The position numbers and the translations under genes are program-made. This document shows, piece by piece, positions 8,359 through 17,086 of a stretch of 33,928 bases of DNA (within the stretch, counting starts at the first letter, position 1; every line of letters starts with the position of its first letter). Location of the stretch: positions 1 to 33,928 of the forward strand of contig NZ_JACMNS010000002.1 of NCBI RefSeq assembly GCF_014378415.1. Direction: 5' to 3'. Origin of the DNA: Aquabacterium sp. Its GTDB lineage: Bacteria > Pseudomonadota > Gammaproteobacteria > Burkholderiales > Burkholderiaceae_C. A model generated the notes under the pieces. The model worked only from the letters and a program-made list of their open reading frames with translations, was not told where the DNA came from and made no database searches.

Positions 8359-8661
8359 TCACCAGCGCACCTTGCCCGTCAACACCTGGTACAGCATCAC
8401 CCAGTCACCCATGAAGCTGTAGATGGGGTGGCTGAAGGTGGCGGGCTTGTTCTTCTCGAACACAAAGTGGCCCACCCACGCGAAGGCATAGCCAATGACG
8501 GGCACGCCCAGCAAATAGACCCATTGCCTTGAGACCACCACCGAGGCCAAAGCCACCAGCACGAGCAGTGAACCCATCACGTGCAAGCGGCGGCAGACCA
8601 GGTCCGCGTGCTGCGACAGGTAAAAGGGATAAAACGCCTTGAACGAGTTGAAGCGGCTCAT
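8359..8661 (-). CDS. DUF962 / Mpo1-like small membrane protein
   Basis: A 100-residue protein beginning MSRFNSFKAFYPFYLSQH, with two or three hydrophobic segments (VMGSLLVLVALASVVV and VYLLGVPVIGYAFAWVGHFVF) and family-typical histidines (QH, RRLH, GH). This matches the DUF962 family, whose yeast member Mpo1 is a 2-hydroxy-fatty-acid dioxygenase; bacterial members have no assigned role. The start at 8661 has AGGAG 8 nt upstream. A longer frame to 8841 overlaps the nucleosidase gene and was rejected. It starts 23 nt after the nucleosidase gene and is probably co-transcribed with it. Confidence 0.85.
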   Translation of the reverse strand: MSRFNSFKAFYPFYLSQHADLVCRRLHVMGSLLVLVALASVVVSRQWVYLLGVPVIGYAFAWVGHFVFEKNKPATFSHPIYSFMGDWVMLYQVLTGKVRW

Positions 8662-8684
8662 GCTTGTCTCCTGCTTGTTGTGAC

Positions 8685-9434
8685 TCACCGTGGCAGGCGT
8701 TCCAGCACAGCCTTGACCACGGCCAGAGAATAGCGGCTGGCCACCTCCAGCACAAAGCGTTGAAAGTCCACGTGCGCCGCGTCGTCGGCGCGGTCCGAGA
8801 TCGTGCGGATCACGGCAAAGGGCACGCCAAAGTCGTGGCACACCTGGGCCAACGCCGCCCCTTCCATTTCCACGGCCAGGGCATCCGGCAAGGCCAGGCG
8901 CAAGGCTGCGCTTTCAGCGGTGGTGTCCACAAAGAGGTCACCGCTGATCACCAGGCCCTGGTGGACACGAGGGGCGGACTGAAGCAGGCCGTGCAAGTGG
9001 GCTTTGTCCAGCACCTCGCCCGCCACCTGCACAACCAGCGCCACCAGGTCCGCATCGGCCCTCAGGCGGTCAACGCCCAGGCCCGGCAATTCAAAACGAG
9101 GGAACAAGGGCGAGGCGTCCATGTCGTGCTGCAGCAAGGCGTCGGCCACCACCACATCGCCCACGCGCACCCCCTCACCCAGGCCACCCGCCACACCCGT
9201 GAACAACACGCGGCCGACCGCGAACTCGGTGAGCAGCAAGGTGGTGGTGGTGGCCGCCGCCACCTTGCCGATGCGCGACAGCACGGCCACCACCTCGTGC
9301 CCGCACCATTGGCTCAACCAGAAGGTGCGACCAGCCCGCTGCACCTGCTTGTCAGGCGGCATGGCCTGCAACAAGGCACTCAACTCTTCAGGCATGGCCG
9401 CCACGATGGCCACGCGCCGCACTGCTTGATTCAT
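8685..9434 (-). CDS. Purine nucleosidase of the MTA/SAH nucleosidase (Pfs/MtnN) family
   Basis: A 249-residue cytoplasmic enzyme expected to cleave the glycosidic bond of 5'-methylthioadenosine or S-adenosylhomocysteine, or a related purine nucleoside. Family signatures are in order: AIVAAMPEELSALL at the N-terminus, GVAGGLGEGVRVGDVV, SGDLFVD, AVEMEGAALAQVCHDFGVPF and RTISDRADD with the catalytic Asp. The insert TESAALRLALPDALAVEMEG is close to the E. coli MtnN pattern. The start at 9434 was chosen because it overlaps the stop of the upstream remnant as ATGA and because MNQAVRRVAIV fits the family N-terminus; a start at 9458 is possible. Substrate preference is not certain, so no symbol is given. 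Confidence 0.88.
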   Translation of the reverse strand: MNQAVRRVAIVAAMPEELSALLQAMPPDKQVQRAGRTFWLSQWCGHEVVAVLSRIGKVAAATTTTLLLTEFAVGRVLFTGVAGGLGEGVRVGDVVVADALLQHDMDASPLFPRFELPGLGVDRLRADADLVALVVQVAGEVLDKAHLHGLLQSAPRVHQGLVISGDLFVDTTAESAALRLALPDALAVEMEGAALAQVCHDFGVPFAVIRTISDRADDAAHVDFQRFVLEVASRYSLAVVKAVLERLPR

Positions 9435-9658
9435 GTCCGCCCCCGCCGCTCCAACCATTCAAACAGGCCCATGCCCACCAAACCAGGCCCCGGGCAAAAG
9501 CCCGCGATGCCCCAGCCCACGCCAAACCGCAGGCTGCCACCGATCAGACGCCGGTCAATCTGATTCGCGGCCGGCAGCTTCATCGCCTCGCCCAACATCG
9601 ATACCGTGCGCCGCCGGGCCACCGCCAACGCCATGGCCACTGATGCAGCCCGAGCCAT
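9431..9658 (-). pseudogene. Remnant of a DUF6691 / YeeE-YedE-like membrane protein
   Basis: The frame keeps family hallmarks: RRRTVSMLGEAMKLP, then IDRRLIGGSLRFGVGWGIAGFCPGPGLV. Intact members are about 130-140 residues and have an N-terminal membrane segment before this part, plus roughly 20 residues between GPGLV and the final GMGLFEWLERR. Here the N-terminal segment is missing and the second gap is closed directly (GLVGMGLFEWLERR), so the gene appears truncated at both points. About 75 residues remain from a possible ATG at 9658. It overlaps the nucleosidase start by 4 nt and abuts a second remnant upstream. It may still be translated. Confidence 0.6.
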
Positions 9659-9680
9659 ACCGCGTTCCCACCCCCCGGCC

Positions 9681-10036
9681 TCAATCTGCGGCAAGGTAGC
9701 AGATGCCGTTGTTGTGGATCAGCCTGGGCGGCGGGGCTTGGCGGGCCTTGCCCTTGTCATGAAACTGGCACGGTTGCCCGTAAGAGTCTCCAGTTGCTCA
9801 ATCAAAAAGCGCAGGCTGGTGTCAGGGAACAAATGCTGCGAGCTGACTGAACCAAGCGCCAGCGCCCTTCGGCGTGGCGCTCGGCAATGTGCTGAAGCCG
9901 CCCCCAGATCGCGTTCGATGGTGCGGACATCGACCTGGAACTCCTGGGCCCACTGGTGCTTGTCAAGTGACAATGGTGTCACTTTAGACAATGACTTCGA
10001 CAGCTTGTGCCGGCATCCACCATTTTGCGAGCCCAT
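9681..10036 (-). pseudogene. Decayed WYL-domain transcriptional regulator
   Basis: Pieces of a WYL-family regulator are recognisable in different frames of the minus strand. First comes a helix-turn-helix part, WAQEFQVDVRTIERDL. A second frame then reads LQHIAERHAEGRWRLVQSAR, the first frame resumes with FPDTSLRFLIEQLE, and a third frame gives PRLIHNNGICYLAAD before a stop. Intact relatives are around 300 residues with these blocks far apart, so several deletions and frameshifts have occurred. The family assignment rests on the HTH and the LIHNNG-x-YLAA block, which are typical. The remnant directly precedes the DUF6691 remnant and follows an orphan terminator. Confidence 0.6.
9965..9984. repeat. 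Perfect 8-bp inverted repeat with 4-bp spacer
   Basis: AAGTGACA-ATGG-TGTCACTT lies inside the degraded WYL remnant. It could be a chance palindrome, an old operator or part of a mobile-element end. Nothing else supports any of these. Confidence 0.4.
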
Positions 10037-10037
10037 G

Positions 10038-10067
10038 AAAAAAGGCCACCTTCTCGAAGGTGGCCTT
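10038..10067 (-). terminator. Orphan rho-independent terminator
   Basis: A perfect 12-bp stem (AAGGCCACCTTC and its complement) with a minimal loop is followed on the minus strand by six T. The nearest genes to its right are on the plus strand, so no minus-strand transcript obviously feeds it. It may be left over from a lost gene. The flanking bases CACCATTTTGCG and CCCATGAAAAA recur at the hpf terminator. Confidence 0.75.
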
Positions 10068-10273
10068 CAAAGCCTGTGGCATCCGGCGGCCATGCTCAAA
10101 ACAGAACAGTGACCATGCCGACCAACCCCGGGGGGTCGATGGTTTTGTAATGAGTTCCCTGAGCGGGTGCCGCGTACGGTCATATTTAAGCGTTTCGAAG
10201 ATTATATCGTCTTATTTCAAACATAGAGTGCAAAAATGATCTCATTGAATCAGAAGTACGCATTAAAGACCTC

Positions 10274-11185
10274 ATGACCGCCCCGGAACCCCACGACCCC
10301 CCATTGCTGAGCGAGGAAGCGCGCGACCCGTCGTCCGCCCTCGCCGCCGAGTGCCTGAGCGCCCTGATGGAGCGCCACGGTGTTCCCGCGCGGCAACAAG
10401 CGGCCGCCCTGGCGCAGATCACCACCATCTCCATCAGCCAAGCTCGGCGCAAATTGCGGGGCGCGGTGTGGCTGTTTGGCGAGGTACTGGCCGTCACGCA
10501 GCATTTCGGCGAATCACTGGACCAGGTCTTTGCTTCACCCGCCTTGACCAGCCCCGCGCCCATCGCCACCCAGGCCGCCCAGTTCCTGGTCGATGGCCAG
10601 GCCCTCCCCTGTGAGGTTCGCCTGGGCGCCCAAATCAAGGCCTGGGCACCACCAACCGTGGTCTTGGCCGCCGCGCACGACGCCCAAGGTTGGTGGGTCG
10701 CCAGCCCGGCCGCACTGCACGCGCGCGGGCTACAAGGGCCGCACTACCTGGTCGCCCAGGTCTCCATGACCCAGGACAGCCAGGCCAAGCCCACCCGCAT
10801 CGCCGTGGTCGATGACGACCTGGCCTCGGCCGAAGCTTTGGGCGACTGGTTCAACGAAACCGGTTACCGGGCCGACTCCTTCACCAGCGCCGCCCAATTG
10901 CTGGGCACCCCCCTGGCCGACTACGATGCCTTCGTCGTCGACCTGATCCTGGGCGTGGGACAAACCTCGCACGCGCTGGTCGAGCAAATCCGCGCCGCCC
11001 GCCCCCAAGCCCCGATCGTGCTGCTGACCGGCCAATTGCGCGGCGGCGTCGCCACCGAAGCCGACCTGACCACGCTGTTGCGCACCCAAGGCGTGGCCTT
11101 CTTTGAAAAGCCCGTGCGCCCGGCCGTGCTCACGGCCACCATCCAAAGCAAACTGGACCGCCTGGCCAACAACACACCCGCATGA
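10274..11185 (+). CDS. Response regulator with N-terminal BetR-type HTH and C-terminal receiver
   Basis: A 303-residue protein with inverted domain order. Residues about 25-90 form a BetR-like helix-turn-helix region (LMERHGVPARQQAAALAQI, then ISQARRKLRGAVW and a following helix). A linker follows, then a receiver domain from about 174: acidic pocket VVDDD at 178-182, phospho-acceptor Asp223 in FVVDLIL, Thr252 in LLTG and the conserved Lys in FFEKPVRP. The stop overlaps the histidine kinase start by 4 nt (ATGA), so the two are a cognate pair. An AT-rich stretch of about 110 bp precedes the gene and probably carries its promoter, but no clean boxes or Shine-Dalgarno sequence were found. Target genes are unknown; neighbours give no clear hint. 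Confidence 0.85.
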   Translation: MTAPEPHDPPLLSEEARDPSSALAAECLSALMERHGVPARQQAAALAQITTISISQARRKLRGAVWLFGEVLAVTQHFGESLDQVFASPALTSPAPIATQAAQFLVDGQALPCEVRLGAQIKAWAPPTVVLAAAHDAQGWWVASPAALHARGLQGPHYLVAQVSMTQDSQAKPTRIAVVDDDLASAEALGDWFNETGYRADSFTSAAQLLGTPLADYDAFVVDLILGVGQTSHALVEQIRAARPQAPIVLLTGQLRGGVATEADLTTLLRTQGVAFFEKPVRPAVLTATIQSKLDRLANNTPA

Positions 11186-12477
11186 CTCCCACGCAGCCCT
11201 GGCCTGTCGATGCCCGACACGCCCACTTGATGACCGGCGTCTCCCTGCTGGCCGCCATCGGCACCCTGCTCATCTGGTTCACCGACCGCCAGCAAGGCCT
11301 GACCACCGCGTGGGACCAATGGACCATCCCGATGCTGTCGGCGCTGTACTTCGGCATCAGCGTGTTGCACGTCATCAAGCCGCGTTGCATGCCTTGGGCG
11401 CTGCCCCCCACGCTGATCGCCACCAGCGTTTACCTGCTGGTCGCCCTTCACCTGGCCATGGTCGGGCAATCGCTGCCCAAGCTGTACGCCGCGACCTCGC
11501 TGACGCAGTTGATCCCGGTTTTTTACGTCATCGCCTTCGTCTCGTGGCCACGCGGCGGGGCGGGGATCAGCGGCCTCACTTACGCTGGCTTGCTGGCCCA
11601 GTACCTGTTCAGCCTGCACGCGCCCATGCCCGCCGGCGGCTGGAGCGACGTTCACCAGCTGACCCAAAAAACGCTGCTGGCCTCGGTGGTGATTCACCCC
11701 GCCTGCATCCTCGCGCTCAGCTTCATCACCCACCTGCGCGGCCAGCTCAGCACCTCGCAGCAGGAGGCTTTCAAAGGCAAGGAGCGCTTCCTGGCCATGC
11801 TCTCGCACGAGATCCGCACCCCGTTGCAAGCCATGCTGGGCAGCATCGACCTGCTGGCCCTCAAACTGCACGGCAGCACTGAGACCCGCGCGCTTGATCG
11901 CCTGCGCAACAGCGCCACCCAGCTGGACACCCACCTGCGCGACATCACCGAATTCACCCGCCTGGAAGACCCCGCCTTGCGCATCCAGGCCGACACCTTT
12001 GACCTGACCCAGTTGCTGCAGGACCTGCGCGACGACTGGATCGAGCGGGCCCAGTCCAAAGGCTTGACCTTGAGCATCGACATCGCCCCTGATGAGCAAA
12101 CCAGCCTGCAAACGGTCACGGCCGATGCCACGCGAGTGCGGCAGATCGTCTCCAACCTGATCAGCAATGCTTTGAAATACACGATGGTGGGCGGCGTGAC
12201 CGTGCACGCCAGCCTGTCACGCCAGCAACGCGGGCGCGCGATGACGATCGTGGTTGAAGACTCCGGCATCGGCATCGCCGCGCATCACCTGGCGGCCATC
12301 TTCCAACCCTATGTGCGCCTGGAAGACGCGCGCGCGCTGCGCGTCGATGGCTCCGGTCTGGGCCTGGCCGTGGTCCAACGCCTGGTGGATCGCCTGGGCG
12401 GGCGACTGCACGTGGACAGCCACCCCGATCGCGGCAGCCGCTTCACCGTGGAGCTGCCCATGGCGGACAATGGCTGA
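11182..12477 (+). CDS. Membrane sensor histidine kinase
   Basis: A 431-residue kinase. Residues about 15-185 hold some six hydrophobic segments with short loops (for example [40 protein letters not shown]), a MASE-like membrane sensor without a large periplasmic domain. The HisKA motif [14 protein letters not shown] places the phospho-His at 209. The ATPase domain follows, with an N box around Asn329 ([10 protein letters not shown]), a G1 box VEDSGIGIA and a G2 box GSGLGLAVV. There is no receiver or PAS domain. It is translationally coupled to the BetR-receiver protein and should phosphorylate its Asp223. The signal is unknown. Confidence 0.93.
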   Translation: MTPTQPWPVDARHAHLMTGVSLLAAIGTLLIWFTDRQQGLTTAWDQWTIPMLSALYFGISVLHVIKPRCMPWALPPTLIATSVYLLVALHLAMVGQSLPKLYAATSLTQLIPVFYVIAFVSWPRGGAGISGLTYAGLLAQYLFSLHAPMPAGGWSDVHQLTQKTLLASVVIHPACILALSFITHLRGQLSTSQQEAFKGKERFLAMLSHEIRTPLQAMLGSIDLLALKLHGSTETRALDRLRNSATQLDTHLRDITEFTRLEDPALRIQADTFDLTQLLQDLRDDWIERAQSKGLTLSIDIAPDEQTSLQTVTADATRVRQIVSNLISNALKYTMVGGVTVHASLSRQQRGRAMTIVVEDSGIGIAAHHLAAIFQPYVRLEDARALRVDGSGLGLAVVQRLVDRLGGRLHVDSHPDRGSRFTVELPMADNG

Positions 12478-12503
12478 TCACGCATCACCATTGGTCCCAG
12501 CCC

Positions 12504-13748
12504 ATGAGCACCACGCCCCACGCCAGCCCCGCCCACACCCTGCCCCTGGGCACCCCTTTGTCACCGGCGGCCACGCGCGTCATGCTGCTGGGCTCGGGCG
12601 AGTTGGGCAAGGAAGTACTGATCGCCCTGCAGCGCCTGGGCGTTGAAACCATCGCCGTCGACCGCTACGACAACGCCCCCGGTCAGCAAGTGGCCCACCA
12701 CAGCCGCACGATCACGATGAGCGATACCGACCAGTTGCGCGCCCTGATCCTGGCCGAGCGCCCGCACCTGGTCGTGCCCGAGATCGAGGCCATTGCCACC
12801 TCGGTGCTGGAAGAACTGGAAGCGCAAGGCGTGGTGCGCGTCATCCCCACCGCCCGCGCCGCGCGCCTGACCATGGACCGCGAAGGCATCCGCCGCCTCG
12901 CCGCCGAAACCCTGTCGCTGCCCACCAGCCCTTACGTGTTCGCCGGTTCATTGCAAGAACTGCAAGCCGCCATCGACGACAAGATTGGCTATCCCTGCAT
13001 CGTCAAGCCCGTGATGAGCTCGTCCGGCAAAGGCCAGAGCAAGATCGATGGCCCGGCCGGTGTTGAGAAAGCGTGGGATGACGCCATGGCGGGCGGGCGC
13101 GTCAGCCATGGCCGCGTCATCGTCGAAGGCTTCATCGATTTCGACTACGAGATCACCTTGCTGACCGTGCGCTCGGTGAACGCCCAAGGGCAGATCGAAA
13201 CCCAGTTCTGCGCCCCCATTGGCCACCTGCAGGTCAGCGGCGACTATGTGGAAAGCTGGCAGCCCCATCCCATGCACCCCGGCGCACTGGTCAAGGCGCA
13301 AGCCATTGCCAAAGCCGTGACCGACGACCTGGGCGGCCAGGGCTTGTTTGGTGTGGAGCTGTTCGTCAAGGGCGCGCAGGTGTGGTTCAGCGAGGTGAGC
13401 CCACGCCCGCACGACACGGGCCTGGTCACCCTGACCACGCAGGTGCAAAGCGAGTTTGAACTGCACGCCCGCGCCATCCTGGGGCTGCCGGTGAACACGG
13501 CCCTGCGCACGCCCGGCGCCTCGGCCGTCATCTATGGCGGTGTCGATGCCCAGGCCATGGTGTTTGAGGGCGTGGCCGACGCGCTGCGCGTGCCCAACAC
13601 CGACTTGCGCCTGTTCGGCAAACCCGAGAGTTTCGCCAAGCGCCGCATGGGCGTGGCCCTTGCGTTTGATGCCGATGTGGACGTGGCCCGCGCGCGCGCC
13701 AAAGAGGCGGCTGGCAAGGTCAGGCCCAGGGCGGCTTCGGCCACTTGA
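12504..13748 (+). CDS. purT: Formate-dependent phosphoribosylglycinamide formyltransferase (GAR transformylase 2)
   Basis: Catalyses ATP- and formate-dependent formylation of GAR, the third step of purine synthesis. The 414-residue protein has the ATP-grasp layout of PurT (E. coli about 392). It starts with a nucleotide-fold [14 protein letters not shown] and [16 protein letters not shown], then [10 protein letters not shown], the ATP-binding segment [16 protein letters not shown], the metal-binding region FGVELFVKG and [13 protein letters not shown]. It has about 20 extra N-terminal residues rich in Ser/Pro; an internal start is possible, but no better Shine-Dalgarno sequence was seen. It lies 26 nt after the kinase gene and may be read through from it, with no functional link apparent. 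Confidence 0.95.
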   Translation: MSTTPHASPAHTLPLGTPLSPAATRVMLLGSGELGKEVLIALQRLGVETIAVDRYDNAPGQQVAHHSRTITMSDTDQLRALILAERPHLVVPEIEAIATSVLEELEAQGVVRVIPTARAARLTMDREGIRRLAAETLSLPTSPYVFAGSLQELQAAIDDKIGYPCIVKPVMSSSGKGQSKIDGPAGVEKAWDDAMAGGRVSHGRVIVEGFIDFDYEITLLTVRSVNAQGQIETQFCAPIGHLQVSGDYVESWQPHPMHPGALVKAQAIAKAVTDDLGGQGLFGVELFVKGAQVWFSEVSPRPHDTGLVTLTTQVQSEFELHARAILGLPVNTALRTPGASAVIYGGVDAQAMVFEGVADALRVPNTDLRLFGKPESFAKRRMGVALAFDADVDVARARAKEAAGKVRPRAASAT

Positions 13749-13971
13749 CTTTGTTGGTGGGGTGCTTTTTGGGGGAGCGGCTCCACCCACGCCACGCCAA
13801 GCTGCGCGCCACGGCGGCTCATGAACATCGGTTTGGGCAATTCTGTGGCAGACTCCAGCCATCCCCTGAAAGGGTTAGATGGAATGCATGCAAACTGTCC
13901 CGATAATGACAGTCGCCGCGCCCACCAGCCCCCTCGGATGCACCTCAGTATCTTTCAAAAAAGCCAACATC

Positions 13972-14295
13972 ATGAGCAACTCTGAAACCGTACATCCTGG
14001 CGCCATCCTGCGCAGTCAATTCATGGCCCGCCACAGTTTGTCAGCCAGCGGACTGGCCATTCGGCTGCACGTGCCGGCGCCCCGCGTGAACGACATCGTG
14101 CGCGAGCGCCGCGGCATCAGCCCTGATTCGGCGCTGCGCCTGGCCCGATTCTTTGGCACGCCCGCCCAGTTCTGGATGGACCTGCAAACCGCCTACGATC
14201 TGAAAGTGGCCGCGCAATTGGCGGGTGAGCAAATCCGACGCGAAGTGCTGCCGGCGGCAGATTCGGTCCACGCGCCGGACGCCGTCGCGGCCTGA
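13972..14295 (+). CDS. higA: HigA-family antitoxin-like HTH protein, no toxin partner
   Basis: A 107-residue protein with the HigA/VapI pattern: VHPGAILRSQFM, an XRE-type helix-turn-helix around LSASGLAIRLHVPAPRVNDIVRERR, then ISPDSALRLARFFGTPAQFW and LQTAYDL. The C-terminal tail AGEQIRREVLPAADSVH is not conserved. The start at 13972 was preferred because the family begins shortly before HPGAIL; the longer frame from 13879 adds an unrelated leader. HigA antitoxins usually sit after a HigB toxin, but the 223 nt before this gene hold no HigB-like frame. It is therefore either an orphan regulator or the remnant of a module. A complete higBA pair is present at 26760-27347. Confidence 0.85.
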   Translation: MSNSETVHPGAILRSQFMARHSLSASGLAIRLHVPAPRVNDIVRERRGISPDSALRLARFFGTPAQFWMDLQTAYDLKVAAQLAGEQIRREVLPAADSVHAPDAVAA

Positions 14296-14310
14296 AAAAG
14301 GCCGCTTGAA

Positions 14311-14372
14311 GGGTTGCTGCATTCGACAACCCAGCGGTAACCCGGCCCGGTTAAGCGCTCGCCTAACCCGGG
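14311..14372. terminator. Two tandem hairpins between convergent genes
   Basis: GGGTTG...CAACCC (14311-14332) and CCCGGTTA...TAACCCGGG (14346-14372, one bulge) lie between the convergent antitoxin-like gene and amn. Neither is followed by a good T run, so they are possible rather than clear terminators. Confidence 0.35.
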
Positions 14373-14385
14373 CACGCCGATTCGG

Positions 14386-15885
14386 TCACTGAAAAGCGAC
14401 CTCGGCAAAGCTGCGCAGCTTGCGGCTGTGCAACTGCCCCGCGCGGTTGCCACGCAAGCGCTCAATGGCCCGCAGGCCAATGCGCAAGTGCTGGTCCACC
14501 CGCTCCCGGTAGAACTGATTGGCCATGCCCGGCAGCTTGAGCTCACCATGCAAAGGCTTGTCACTCACGCACAGCAAGGTGCCGTAGGGCACGCGGAACC
14601 TGAAACCGTTGGCGGCAATCGTGGCGCTTTCCATGTCCAGGGCCACCGCGCGGCTCTGGCTGAAGCGCCGCTCCGGCCCACGGTGTGGCAGCAGCTCCCA
14701 ATTGCGGTTGTCGGTCGACGCCACCGTGCCCGTGCGCATGATGCGCTTGAGCTCATAGCCATTGAGCTGTGTCACATCGGCCACCGCACCTTCCAGCGCC
14801 AGCTGGATTTCTGCCAGCGGCGGGATCGGCACCCACAAAGGCAGGTCTTCGTCCAGCACGTGGTCTTCGCGCACATAACCGTGGGCCAACACATAGTCGC
14901 CCAGTTGCTGTGAATTGCGCAGCCCGGCGCAGTGGCCCAGCATGATCCAGGCGTGCGGGCGCAGCACCGCGATGTGGTCGGTGATGGTCTTGGCATTGGC
15001 CGGGCCCACGCCGATGTTGACCATGGTGATGCCACTGCGGTCGGCGCGCATCAGGTGGTAGGCCGGCATCTGCGGCAAGCGCGGCGGCACAGCCCCCTTC
15101 AGATCCCCCGCCTCGGCCGGGGCGCCCACCCGGCGCGTCACCACGTTGCCCGGCTCGACAAAGGCGATGCAATCGTCGTCGTCGCGGGGGTTGGCCGGAT
15201 CAGGCGCAGTCCGCATCAGCTCCAGGCCCATGCGCACGAATTCATCGATGTAGAACTGGTAGTTGGTGAACAACACGAAGTTCTGGAAGTGCTCGGGCGA
15301 AGTGCCGGTGTAGTGGCGCAGCCGGTGCAGCGAGTAATCCACGCGCGGCGCCGTGAACAGGGCCAGGGCACGGGGGCCGCCATGGCTGGTCTCATACGTG
15401 CCGTTGGCGATGCCATCGTCCATCGAGGCCAGGTCAGGCAGGTCAAACTGGTCGCGCAGCAGCAAGCGGCGGTCGGCGGGCAAACTGCCTTCGAGGTGGT
15501 CGTTCTCGGCCAGCGAGAAATGCACCGGGATCGGCTCGTTGCTCAGGCCCACCTCCAGCGACACGCCGTGGTTCGTGAGCAGCAGTTCAAGTTGCTCGCG
15601 GTAGTAGTCGGCGTACAGGTCCGGGCGCGTCAGCGTGGTCTCATAAATGCCGGGGCCGGCCACAAAACCGTAAGACAAGCGGGAGTCGGCACGCGCCACC
15701 GTGTCGGTTTGAATGCGCACGAAAGGGTACTTGGCGCGCACATGCTCTTTGAAGGTCTCGCCGCCAACGAAGCGGTGCAAGGCATCGCGCAGGTAATTGA
15801 TCTGCGAATCGTAGAGCTCGTTGATTCGGGCCAAGGCGGCCGGGGCAGTGTCATAACTCTGAGTCTGGAACTTCGGGGCGTCCAT
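14386..15885 (-). CDS. amn: AMP nucleosidase (EC 3.2.2.4)
   Basis: Cleaves AMP to adenine and ribose 5-phosphate, controlling adenylate pools. The 499-residue length matches Amn (E. coli 484). An N-terminal AMP-nucleosidase-specific domain (NELYDSQINYLRDALHRF, YPFVRIQT, RLSYGFV, GIYETTLTRPDLY) precedes a phosphorylase-like C-terminal domain with VNIGVGPANAKTITDHIAVL, WIMLGHCAGLRNSQ, AVALDMESATIAANGFRFRV and CVSDKPLHGELKLPG. It starts 63 nt after exbD on the same strand, and CAGGAG lies a few bases before the ATG. Conservation over the whole length leaves little doubt. Confidence 0.96.
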   Translation of the reverse strand: MDAPKFQTQSYDTAPAALARINELYDSQINYLRDALHRFVGGETFKEHVRAKYPFVRIQTDTVARADSRLSYGFVAGPGIYETTLTRPDLYADYYREQLELLLTNHGVSLEVGLSNEPIPVHFSLAENDHLEGSLPADRRLLLRDQFDLPDLASMDDGIANGTYETSHGGPRALALFTAPRVDYSLHRLRHYTGTSPEHFQNFVLFTNYQFYIDEFVRMGLELMRTAPDPANPRDDDDCIAFVEPGNVVTRRVGAPAEAGDLKGAVPPRLPQMPAYHLMRADRSGITMVNIGVGPANAKTITDHIAVLRPHAWIMLGHCAGLRNSQQLGDYVLAHGYVREDHVLDEDLPLWVPIPPLAEIQLALEGAVADVTQLNGYELKRIMRTGTVASTDNRNWELLPHRGPERRFSQSRAVALDMESATIAANGFRFRVPYGTLLCVSDKPLHGELKLPGMANQFYRERVDQHLRIGLRAIERLRGNRAGQLHSRKLRSFAEVAFQ

Positions 15886-15948
15886 ACCACTCCTGGGCAG
15901 CAGTCAATACAGCCCCATTGTGCGCCAGCGCACGCACCGCCATTGTCG

Positions 15949-16392
15949 TCAGTGCCCGACACCTTTTTCAGGCGCGCCCACCTTGGCTTCGGTGACAAAG
16001 GCGATGCGGCTCAAGCCCGCTTGTTGCAGCAAGCCAATCAACTCCGCCACCCGGCCGTAAGACACGGCTTCGTCGGCGCGCAACTGCACTTCGGTGTCGG
16101 CGCTTTGCCGCGCGGCCTCTTTAGCCTGGGCGACCAGACCGGGTGCGGTCACCACGCTGTCATTCAAATAAGTTTGGCCATCGGCCGACAGCGAAATCAT
16201 CAGGCTGCGCGGCGTGGCATCCGACTGCTTGGCATCGGCCTTGGGCAGGTTCAGCTTGAGGCTGGACGTCATCAAAGGCGCGGTCAGCATGAAGATCACC
16301 AACAGCACCAGCATGACATCGATCAGTGGCGTCATGTTGATCTCGCTCATGGGCTGGGCGCCCTGGCGTCGTTCAAGTCGGCCGAATGCCAT
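15949..16392 (-). CDS. exbD: Biopolymer transport protein ExbD/TolR family
   Basis: A 147-residue inner-membrane protein with one N-terminal membrane helix and a periplasmic domain, part of a proton-driven ExbB-ExbD or TolQ-TolR motor. The segment MSEINMTPLIDVMLVLLVIFML is typical and carries the essential membrane Asp (PLIDVML). The periplasmic part includes TEVQLRADEAVSYGRVAELI and a final KVGAPEKG. The start at 16392 gives the MAFGRLERR N-terminus; the frame extends further upstream into exbB and was trimmed. It follows exbB by 22 nt. With no tonB gene alongside, coupling to TonB or Tol is an inference. Confidence 0.92.
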   Translation of the reverse strand: MAFGRLERRQGAQPMSEINMTPLIDVMLVLLVIFMLTAPLMTSSLKLNLPKADAKQSDATPRSLMISLSADGQTYLNDSVVTAPGLVAQAKEAARQSADTEVQLRADEAVSYGRVAELIGLLQQAGLSRIAFVTEAKVGAPEKGVGH

Positions 16393-16414
16393 GGCGTGCG
16401 TGCTCCGTTGGTGC

Positions 16415-17086
16415 TCAGGCGTCGGGGCTTGCACCGTGGGCTGGATGGCCCAGCACGGCTTCGCGCAGGTCGTGGGCAAAACCTTCCAGATCGGCTTCGC
16501 AGGCCGACACGATCTTGCCGAAGATGTTGTAGGCCAGGACGGCTGGGATGGCCACGGCCAGGCCCGCCGCCGTCATGATCAAAGCCTCGCCCACGGGGCC
16601 AGCCACCTTGTCCAGGCTGACCGAACCATCGTTGCTGATGCCCATCATGGCGTGGTAAATACCCCAAACGGTGCCTAGCAAGCCCACGAAGGGCGAGACC
16701 GCACCGACGGAGGCCAGCAGCACCTGCCCGGCCTGCAAACGCGCCAGCACCTGATGCAGGCTGTCGCGCAGGCGACGGGTGAGTTGCGCCTCGGGCTGCA
16801 CCTGGGCTTCCAGGCTGCCCGGCTGCGACACCACTTGGGCCGCGTCGACCAGGGGCAGCAGCACGGCTTCGCGGTCCAGCGACTGGAGGGTCTGCCGGGC
16901 CGAAGCCAAGTCAGCGGCACGCCAGAAGGCCGGCACGCCACGCGCCAGGTCGTGGCGAGCACGGGCCAACATCCAGCCCTTCCAGAGAATGACCACCCAG
17001 GCGCCCATCGACATCAGCAGCAGCAAGGCTGCCACCGCCTTGGAGATGGCATCACCCTGCGCCCACAAATGCGACAGACCGGTCAT
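16415..17086 (-). CDS. exbB: MotA/TolQ/ExbB proton channel family protein
   Basis: A 223-residue inner-membrane protein with the three-helix ExbB plan: a first helix [19 protein letters not shown] near residues 17-36, a long cytoplasmic loop, then [24 protein letters not shown] and [22 protein letters not shown]. The latter two form the conserved channel region. Together with ExbD it would use the proton gradient to energise an outer-membrane process such as TonB-dependent uptake. Its ATG overlaps the dapB stop by 4 nt, so it is co-translated with a lysine-pathway gene, a purely positional link. TolQ function is possible but less likely given the lack of other tol genes. Confidence 0.92.
   Translation of the reverse strand: MTGLSHLWAQGDAISKAVAALLLLMSMGAWVVILWKGWMLARARHDLARGVPAFWRAADLASARQTLQSLDREAVLLPLVDAAQVVSQPGSLEAQVQPEAQLTRRLRDSLHQVLARLQAGQVLLASVGAVSPFVGLLGTVWGIYHAMMGISNDGSVSLDKVAGPVGEALIMTAAGLAVAIPAVLAYNIFGKIVSACEADLEGFAHDLREAVLGHPAHGASPDA

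Noticed and set aside
10921..12207. 428-codon minus-strand frame opposite the two-component genes
   Set aside because: Antisense shadow with repetitive Gly/Gln/Val composition; both plus-strand genes are certain.
14932..16578. 548-codon plus-strand frame across amn, exbD and exbB
   Set aside because: It spans the antisense of three confidently identified genes and crosses their intergenic regions; low-complexity translation.
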